A DNA stretch of 11,871 nt, taken from NCBI GenBank assembly GCA_041609895.1, contig JBFIPX010000093.1:1-11871 (forward strand), in the 5' to 3' direction. The DNA is from JAHHLP01 sp041609895 (GTDB taxonomy: Bacteria; Bacteroidota; Rhodothermia; Rhodothermales; JABDKH01). Position 1 is the stretch's first letter; each line of letters opens with the position of its first letter. The translations under genes were made by a program, and so were the position numbers. The notes under the pieces were generated by a model. It did no database searches. It was given only the letters and a program-made list of their open reading frames with translations, and was not told the origin of the DNA. This document shows, in pieces, positions 6,639-11,871 of the stretch.

Positions 6639-6784
6639 CCCATCCCCGCAACGCTATCCCGACCGAAGGCGCGCTTTGTACGGATTAAGTCGATCCCGAA
6701 GCGGAAGTGGCAAACGCACCGCCTAAGACCGACACGTGCGTCAAGTCACCCTGATCTTTGCGAGCTGTAGTCGGGCAAGTCGTT

Positions 6785-8056
6785 TCAATTCTTGTAGACG
6801 ATACCGCTTTTCATGACAAACGGCACCTCACGCAGAACAGAGATGTCGGCGAGCGGATCGTTAGGAACGGCGATTAGATCCGCTCGCTTGCCTCTCTCTA
6901 TGCTGCCCACCTCGCCGGCTATTCGCATTAGCTCGGCGGCCGCAACGGTAGCCGACCTTATTACGTCGAGCGGCTCCATGCCATACGAGACCATAAGTTC
7001 CATCTCTCGGTAGTTGTCGCCGTGCTCAAACGCCCCGGCATCGGTTCCGAAAGCGATCTTGACCCCCTTTCGCATCGCCATCTGAAAGACTTGCCTGTGA
7101 GAGTCCACAATGCGTCTGCGGAGTTCCTCCCAGTCCTCGCGAGGTCCATCGGGGATGTAGACAGTCATCGTAGGGACCCAGTAGGTACCGTGTTCGACCA
7201 TTAGGTCGAGGGTGCTTTCTTCGAGCATGAATCCATGTTCGATCGAGCGGACTCCTCCGCGTATCGCCAGCTTCGCCCCCTCCCCTCCGTAGGCGTGGAC
7301 CGCCACATCCTTGCCGAAGCGGGCTGCCTCCCTAACCACAAGGTCGATCTCCTCCTGGCTGTATTGTGACAACACTGTCATCGTACGTGGATCGATATGC
7401 CGAAGCGTCCCGGTTGTGTACAGCTTGATGAAGTCCGCACCGTATTTGATCTGCGTACGCACCTCTCGAACCAGCTCTGCGGGTGTATCGGCGAGGGCAC
7501 CAAACTGAGGCACCTCTATTTCCGGTGCCACCTTCGACTGGTTCATGTGCCCGGCAGTGATCGAGATGGCCCTGGTAGCAACCTGCATGTGTGGGCCGAC
7601 AATAAGCCCCGCCTTGACACCATCTCGGATCGCCACATCAGCCCAGTCTGCCCCTTCGGAGTCGACATCGCGAATGCTGGTGAAGCCCGCCATTAGCGTG
7701 GCGCGCGCCGCTGCCACCCCCTCGACCGTTCGGTATGAAACAGATTTGTGCAGGATGGGATTGTTTTCGCCGTAATCCGGTTGCAACAGCAAGTGCGTGT
7801 GCGTATCGATGAGTCCGGGCAAGACGAAGCTATCGGAGAGATCGATGCTCTCTGCTCCGGGTGGCACCTGGACACTCGGTCCCACCGCTGTGATCTCACC
7901 GTCTTCCACCAGTATCACAGCATCCGCAATCCATCGTCCGGAATGCACGTCCAGCAAGTGCCCGGCCCGAATCGCAGTTATTTGCGCGCCTACAGATCCC
8001 GGCACTGCGCCGAGCATTGCGAACAAAAGGCTGATGGTCGTCAAATGGGCTCTCAT
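6785..8056 (-). CDS. Exported metal-dependent amidohydrolase (prolidase/imidazolonepropionase-like)
   Basis: A 423-residue exported hydrolase of the amidohydrolase superfamily. The N-terminus (MRAHLTTISLLFAMLGAVPG, ending SVGA-Q) is a signal peptide. The barrel carries the full metal set: H86 and H88 (DTHTHLL), K211 for carboxylation (FIKLYTTGT), H254 (AVHAYGG), H274 (SIEHGFM) and D339 (FGTDAGAF). The small beta domain is at both ends (ITAIRAGHLLDVHSG; RADLIAVPNDPLADI). Members with this layout include Xaa-Pro dipeptidases and carboxypeptidase-like enzymes acting on dipeptides, and the adjacent Xaa-Pro aminopeptidase favours a peptide substrate; the exact substrate is inference. The ATG at 8056 is chosen: it begins the signal peptide and has GAGGG 9 bases before it, whereas an extension to 8131 would start at TTG. 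It is last in a three-gene cluster, 121 bases after the previous stop. Confidence 0.9.
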   Translation of the reverse strand: MRAHLTTISLLFAMLGAVPGSVGAQITAIRAGHLLDVHSGRWIADAVILVEDGEITAVGPSVQVPPGAESIDLSDSFVLPGLIDTHTHLLLQPDYGENNPILHKSVSYRTVEGVAAARATLMAGFTSIRDVDSEGADWADVAIRDGVKAGLIVGPHMQVATRAISITAGHMNQSKVAPEIEVPQFGALADTPAELVREVRTQIKYGADFIKLYTTGTLRHIDPRTMTVLSQYSQEEIDLVVREAARFGKDVAVHAYGGEGAKLAIRGGVRSIEHGFMLEESTLDLMVEHGTYWVPTMTVYIPDGPREDWEELRRRIVDSHRQVFQMAMRKGVKIAFGTDAGAFEHGDNYREMELMVSYGMEPLDVIRSATVAAAELMRIAGEVGSIERGKRADLIAVPNDPLADISVLREVPFVMKSGIVYKN

Positions 8057-8177
8057 GACCGTCGTCCCTCTTCGTCTGAAAGAAGGTGAAGGTATTACGC
8101 CCGCCGGTGGACCGCCAGTAGAACGATCCAAACGCTTGTCGCTACGAAGGTGCAGGTCCCGCTCGCGCAGCTACTTT

Positions 8178-9890
8178 CTAGCGCCCGCTGCCGCCAATCG
8201 AACCTGTGCCGTTTGAGGTATTCGGAACCGGTCCGGGAAGCGCCATCTGCACGACTCCGCGTTGGTCGTTGCCCAGCCCCTGCTCGCTCATCAGTGATTC
8301 GATCTCCTTGACAGTTCTTGGTGCCGTGTCCGACATAACGGTCGGGCCGCCCTCCGTTACGAGAACGTCGTCCTCGATCCGCACGCCGATGTTCCACCAG
8401 CGTTCGTCCACGTCGGGAGACGGGCGGATGTAGATGCCGGGCTCAACCGTAATCACAGTACCCGGCTGCAGGAGTCCTCGGTCGCCTACATCATGAACCG
8501 ACATGCCGAGGTAGTGACTCGTGCCGTGCATGAAGAAACGCCTTAGTTCCTCTCGCGCAGTCATGACGCCAAGGCTGACGAGTCCCTCCGCCATTACGTT
8601 GGAGGCCGCTTCATGCGGCGCTCCATAAGGAGCTCCGGACTGCGTTGCCTCGATTCCGGCCTGCTGTGCTTTAAGTACCAATTCGTAGATCGCCCTCTGC
8701 TCCTCCGAGAACGTGCCATTCACCGGCACGGTTCGGGTAATGTCCGCGCTATACCCATGGTACTCGGCACCGATATCCATCACGACCATGTCGCCCGCTT
8801 GCATCTGACGGCGGTTCGTGGTGTAGTGGAGTATCGTCGCGTTCTCGCCACTCGCGACGATTGATGGAAAGCCGGGATACTGAGAGCCATTCTTTTTGAA
8901 TACGTACTCGATGACCGCCTCTACTTCGTACTCATGCATTCCTGGCTCGATCGACCGTATGGCCTCGATCTGCGCCGCCGCCGTGATGTCAATTGCGCGC
9001 TGCATGAGAGCCAGCTCCTCGGGAGTCTTGATCATGCGAAGCTGGACGAGGATAGCGTCGAGGGTCCCACCGTCCGAGTACTCGGCATCAATATTCTCGC
9101 GACGCCAAGCAAGCCACTCTTCTACATCGGCCGACGCCAGGAACGCATTGCGAGCATCGGAAAGAACTGGCGATACGAAGTCCTCCGACGGTATTCGAGG
9201 AAGCCAACCCTTAAGTCTGAGAAACATGCCCGGGTCAGACACACCCATCATGCCTCGCGCCGCCCTCCCTGCCATCCAGTTTCCTGTTTCCATCGGAACC
9301 GGTTTGGCCGCGCGCACAAATGCGGCAATCTGACCTCCAAGATCCGATCCCGGATCGACGTCGCGCGGAAGTTGCTGGTGAAAAAACCTAATTTCTTCGT
9401 TCTCTGCCACCTCCGAAATGAAGTCGGCAAATCGTTCATTGCTAACCGCTTTCGCGATCCCCAGCGTTCCAGAGGCGCGATCCGGACCGATCAGCCGACC
9501 TTCCCAGACTTCATGCGACGGGTCACGCGGCGGCACAAACAGTACCTCGTCTACCATATCACCGTCGAACTGCGTTCCGCCAGGTACCAGCACGAGCGCC
9601 GTCGCAGCCTCAGTTGTCCCAGTCAGATAATAGAGGTCACTCGACTGCCTGTACTCGTAGTCGACATCGTTATCACGATTCCTGACGGGAGCGCTAAAAA
9701 CGACCGCTACCGCATTTGACGGCAGCATTCCACGGACCGCATCACGGCGATCCTGATGGAAGTCAGTCGACAGCAAATCGGTGTCGTACCTGACAAGAAT
9801 GTCTTCGGTCGCCACCTGCTGGGCCGCGCCTGGCAGTACGACGGCCGTGAACAAAATGGCTGAGAACGCTACAGAAAGAATTACACGCAT
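8178..9890 (-). CDS. Exported Xaa-Pro aminopeptidase (peptidase family M24B, aminopeptidase P)
   Basis: A 570-residue dinuclear-metal peptidase that removes an N-terminal residue preceding proline. The N-terminus (MRVILSVAFSAILFTAVVLP, then GAAQQ) is a signal peptide, so it should act in the periplasm or outside. Residues 33-170 resemble the aminopeptidase P N-terminal domain (DRRDAVRGMLPSNAVAVVFS; YRQSSDLYYLTG). Residues 290-515 are the pita-bread catalytic domain, with metal ligands D372 and D383 (MDIGAEYHGYSADITRT), H459 (HGTSHYLGMSVHD), E483 (TVEPGIYI) and E506 (VRIEDDVLV) all present. It is longer than Escherichia coli PepP (about 440 residues) because of a middle insertion (about 170-290) and a Gly/Ser-rich tail (PNTSNGTGSIGGSGR). 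It starts 35 bases after the stop of the lipoprotein hydrolase gene, so the two are almost certainly cotranscribed. Confidence 0.94.
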   Translation of the reverse strand: MRVILSVAFSAILFTAVVLPGAAQQVATEDILVRYDTDLLSTDFHQDRRDAVRGMLPSNAVAVVFSAPVRNRDNDVDYEYRQSSDLYYLTGTTEAATALVLVPGGTQFDGDMVDEVLFVPPRDPSHEVWEGRLIGPDRASGTLGIAKAVSNERFADFISEVAENEEIRFFHQQLPRDVDPGSDLGGQIAAFVRAAKPVPMETGNWMAGRAARGMMGVSDPGMFLRLKGWLPRIPSEDFVSPVLSDARNAFLASADVEEWLAWRRENIDAEYSDGGTLDAILVQLRMIKTPEELALMQRAIDITAAAQIEAIRSIEPGMHEYEVEAVIEYVFKKNGSQYPGFPSIVASGENATILHYTTNRRQMQAGDMVVMDIGAEYHGYSADITRTVPVNGTFSEEQRAIYELVLKAQQAGIEATQSGAPYGAPHEAASNVMAEGLVSLGVMTAREELRRFFMHGTSHYLGMSVHDVGDRGLLQPGTVITVEPGIYIRPSPDVDERWWNIGVRIEDDVLVTEGGPTVMSDTAPRTVKEIESLMSEQGLGNDQRGVVQMALPGPVPNTSNGTGSIGGSGR

Positions 9891-9925
9891 GTAGTTGAAT
9901 AACCTGATTGAATGATGGGCGCCCG

Positions 9926-10774
9926 CTAATTCGCCGACTCGCTGAAGATGTCGTCAAAGAGGTCCTTCATGGCTTGCCACGAGACGCTGTCGGCTTTCGC
10001 ATCGTACTTCAGTGGAAGATCGAATTTGGACCCGACCGTGTCGGCAGCCGGATTCGTAAAACTGTGCCGAACGCCTTCGTAAACGACGACGTCCACATCG
10101 GCTTCGGCCTGCTCCAAATCAGCCTTAAATGCTTCGAGTGGCTCTGCGGGAACGAACGGGTCGTCACTGCCGACGAGCACGAGGACGTCGGCCAACACCG
10201 TTCCGGGCTCAGTGGGTGTCTCCGGCGGACCAATACTACCGTGAAAGGCCACCACCCCGTCGAGATCAATGCCGCGGCGTGCCATCTCCAGCACCACGCC
10301 GCCGCCAAAACAGTAGCCGATGGCGGCAACCTTATCTGGATCGGTCGTTTCATGACTGCGAAGAACCTCGACAGCCGCATTGAATCGAGCGACCGCAGCG
10401 TCCATGTCCGACATTACCTCCTGGGTCAGCACACCCGCATCTCGAGGGTGATCTGCGGTTCTACCATCGCCATACATGTCGACAGCGAGCGCCGTATATC
10501 CCATCTCCGCAAGCATGGTAGCCCGGTTGCGGGCATGCTCGTTGTGGCCCCACCACTCGTGAACCACGAGAACGCCCGGACGACTTCCCTCGACTGAGGC
10601 GTCGTAGGTCAAATAGCCGTTCATGGTAGCGCCGCCGCCAGTGTAGCTGACCTCCGCGCCGCGGATGTCCGGCCCGGCGGCTTCGCCCATTTGTTCGGGT
10701 GAGTCCATGCGATCAGTGCACGCCGCAGACACCAGCAGAACCGAAGTGATCACAACTGATGCTATTCGTGGCAT
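9926..10774 (-). CDS. Dienelactone hydrolase family lipoprotein (alpha/beta hydrolase)
   Basis: A 282-residue alpha/beta hydrolase anchored by lipidation at Cys19 (MPRIASVVITSVLLVSAAC). After an acidic linker the fold begins at about residue 42 (VSYTGGGATMNGYLTY). The motif VLVVHEWWGHNEHARNRA carries the glutamate that helps control the nucleophile in dienelactone hydrolases. The catalytic triad is C155 (GYCFGGG), D205 (GSDDPFVP) and H237 (GVRHSFTNP). The classical enzyme hydrolyses dienelactone in chlorocatechol breakdown, but most family members act on other esters or lactones, and no catechol gene is near, so the substrate is unknown. A lipoprotein form places it in the envelope, as its two downstream neighbours are exported. 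It is first of the three-gene cluster and divergent from the ThuA gene. The ATG is set by the lipobox; only a weak AGG lies before it. Confidence 0.92.
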   Translation of the reverse strand: MPRIASVVITSVLLVSAACTDRMDSPEQMGEAAGPDIRGAEVSYTGGGATMNGYLTYDASVEGSRPGVLVVHEWWGHNEHARNRATMLAEMGYTALAVDMYGDGRTADHPRDAGVLTQEVMSDMDAAVARFNAAVEVLRSHETTDPDKVAAIGYCFGGGVVLEMARRGIDLDGVVAFHGSIGPPETPTEPGTVLADVLVLVGSDDPFVPAEPLEAFKADLEQAEADVDVVVYEGVRHSFTNPAADTVGSKFDLPLKYDAKADSVSWQAMKDLFDDIFSESAN

Positions 10775-10834
10775 AGCCTGGATGACTTGTAGAATTGCGG
10801 ATGGAAAAAATGCATACTGTTCTCATCCCAAAGG

Positions 10835-10860
10835 GTTGCGAGCGCCAAAAGCGTCGCAAC
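10835..10860. promoter_or_regulatory. Dyad in the divergent DLH-ThuA intergenic region (candidate operator)
   Basis: GTTGCGA (10835-10841) and TCGCAAC (10854-10860) form a perfect 7-bp inverted repeat with a 12-base spacer. It lies 61-86 bases upstream of the hydrolase ATG and 136-161 bases upstream of the ThuA start, where a shared regulator could act on both. I see no clean promoter hexamers for either gene. An A+T-rich stretch at 10948-10980 (with TAATTTTTG, near the Bacteroidota -7 motif TAnnTTTG) may hold the ThuA promoter. Confidence 0.35.
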
Positions 10861-10995
10861 TTGTGCCACCATTGTCTTGATCCCGCGCCAAATTTCACGA
10901 AAAGAGCGTGCCGCCTCTTCTCCACACCAAACCTGCCGCTGCAAGGATTCGTAATTTTTGAATCGGATGCTTTTTCAATTGTCGGGTTCGATCGA

Positions 10996-11871
10996 GTGAA
11001 GAAGGGTAATGTTGTTGGGCAGCGCTCCCTGGTTAAACAGATTCACAGGACGGCACCTGTCGGCAGATTGTTGATACTCATTCTGGCGAGTGAATGCGTC
11101 GGTGTCTTGCCCAGTCAAGCCCGTGGCGGAGCCGACGATTACGGTGCGTCTGTGGGCGCCGCAGCCAAGCAAGTCCTCGTTTATTCGCGCACGGCGGGGT
11201 TCCGGCACGCATCAATCCCGAACGGCATCGCCGCGATTACAGAACTTGGTGTACAGAACGACTTCAGCGTAACGGCAACGGAAGACCCGAGCGTATTCTC
11301 GGACGCCTCACTGGCACAATTCGATGCCGTCATCTTTCTCAATACGACGGGTGACGTGCTCGCATCCGATCAGGAAGCAGCCTTCGAGCGCTACATCCGA
11401 GCCGGAAACGGATACGTCGGCATACACTCGGCTGCCGATACCGAATACTCCTGGGAATGGTACGGCGATCTCGTTGGGGCATACTTCGCGTCCCACCCGT
11501 CTATTCAGACTGGTCAGATCAAAGTCCTCGACTCCGTACATCCGTCGACGGCGAACCTTCCCCGCGTGTGGTCGAGGACCGATGAATGGTATAACTACCA
11601 GTCAAATCCTCGCGGCAACGTGCATGTGCTTGCGACGCTCGACGAGTCGACCTACGACGGAGGCACTCTGGGCTTCGACCATCCGATTGCGTGGTGTCAC
11701 GCGTTCGATGGTGGGCGGGCGTGGTACACGGGAGGGGGCCACACGGCAGAGAGTTTCGACGAGCCTCTGTACAGAGACCACCTACTCGGCGGAATCAACT
11801 ACGCCACCGGAGCCGCGCCTGGTGATTGCGAGGCGACTATCGAAAGCAGCTATCGAATCGTGGCCATCGAC
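10996..11871 (+). CDS. Exported ThuA-domain protein, truncated by the window end
   Basis: The visible 292 residues run in frame to the last base, so the gene continues beyond the window. The GTG at 10996 is the best start: it gives a basic N-region (VKKGNVVGQRSLVKQIHR), a hydrophobic core (LLILILASECVGVL) and a likely cleavage after PSQA. The frame stays open back to 10786, with ATGs at 10801 and 10810, but the added residues look non-coding. Residues 60-270 are a ThuA-like domain (class I glutamine amidotransferase-like fold): VLVYSRTAGFRHASIPNGI, GYVGIHSAADTEY (His144), RTDEWYNYQSNPRGNVHVLA and YTGGGHTAESFDEP. ThuA domains are linked to sugar use, but their reaction is not well defined. After residue 271, PGDCEATIESSYRIVAID begins a second segment. 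In similar multidomain proteins a sugar-dehydrogenase-like beta-propeller follows at this point, so that is expected but not visible. Confidence 0.88.
   Translation, partial: MKKGNVVGQRSLVKQIHRTAPVGRLLILILASECVGVLPSQARGGADDYGASVGAAAKQVLVYSRTAGFRHASIPNGIAAITELGVQNDFSVTATEDPSVFSDASLAQFDAVIFLNTTGDVLASDQEAAFERYIRAGNGYVGIHSAADTEYSWEWYGDLVGAYFASHPSIQTGQIKVLDSVHPSTANLPRVWSRTDEWYNYQSNPRGNVHVLATLDESTYDGGTLGFDHPIAWCHAFDGGRAWYTGGGHTAESFDEPLYRDHLLGGINYATGAAPGDCEATIESSYRIVAID

Noticed and set aside
6639..6784. Convergent gap between the FKBP and amidohydrolase genes, expected to hold a bidirectional terminator
   Set aside because: No stem followed by a U-tract was found on either strand; termination may be factor-dependent.

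Overview
The window is chromosome-like bacterial DNA with a G+C content by eye in the mid-50s percent. Coding is dense, and eight of the ten genes are on the minus strand. No gene fixes the phylum. Lipoproteins and exported peptidases or hydrolases, a long cytosolic multi-PAS kinase, a DUF4382 lipoprotein and mostly weak Shine-Dalgarno sequences suggest an environmental heterotroph of the Bacteroidota/Rhodothermota or Gemmatimonadota type. That placement is inference. I see no transposase, integrase, phage, CRISPR or recognisable defence genes.

Left part (1-2780): three small minus-strand genes. They are a putative ribbon-helix-helix DNA-binding protein (102-611), a DUF4382-type lipoprotein (840-1439) and an unrecognised 100-residue protein (1540-1842). 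The lipoprotein gene is followed by an intrinsic terminator and preceded, almost touching its ATG, by a hairpin. The stretch 1843-2780 has no convincing gene but holds two more minus-strand intrinsic terminators. All three terminators in this part share a T4-C-T4 tail.

Middle (2781-5986): a two-gene signalling operon. An 858-residue soluble histidine kinase with five PAS-like domains overlaps a NarL-type response regulator by ATGA, so the pair is probably translationally coupled. A SlyD-like FKBP prolyl isomerase (6210-6638) is divergent from it.

Right part (6785-11871): a three-gene minus-strand cluster encodes exported enzymes, in transcription order a dienelactone-hydrolase-family lipoprotein, an aminopeptidase P-type Xaa-Pro peptidase and a metal-dependent amidohydrolase of the prolidase/imidazolonepropionase-like group. 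The last two suggest cleavage of proline-containing peptides outside the cytoplasm. A ThuA-domain protein is divergent from this cluster, starts near 10996 and runs off the right edge just as a second domain begins.

I found no clear new multi-gene system. The items most worth a second look are the hairpin against the DUF4382 start, the ORF-poor segment between two same-strand terminators, the dyads beside the putative RHH gene and between the divergent genes at the right, and the export-signal versions of enzymes that are often cytosolic.
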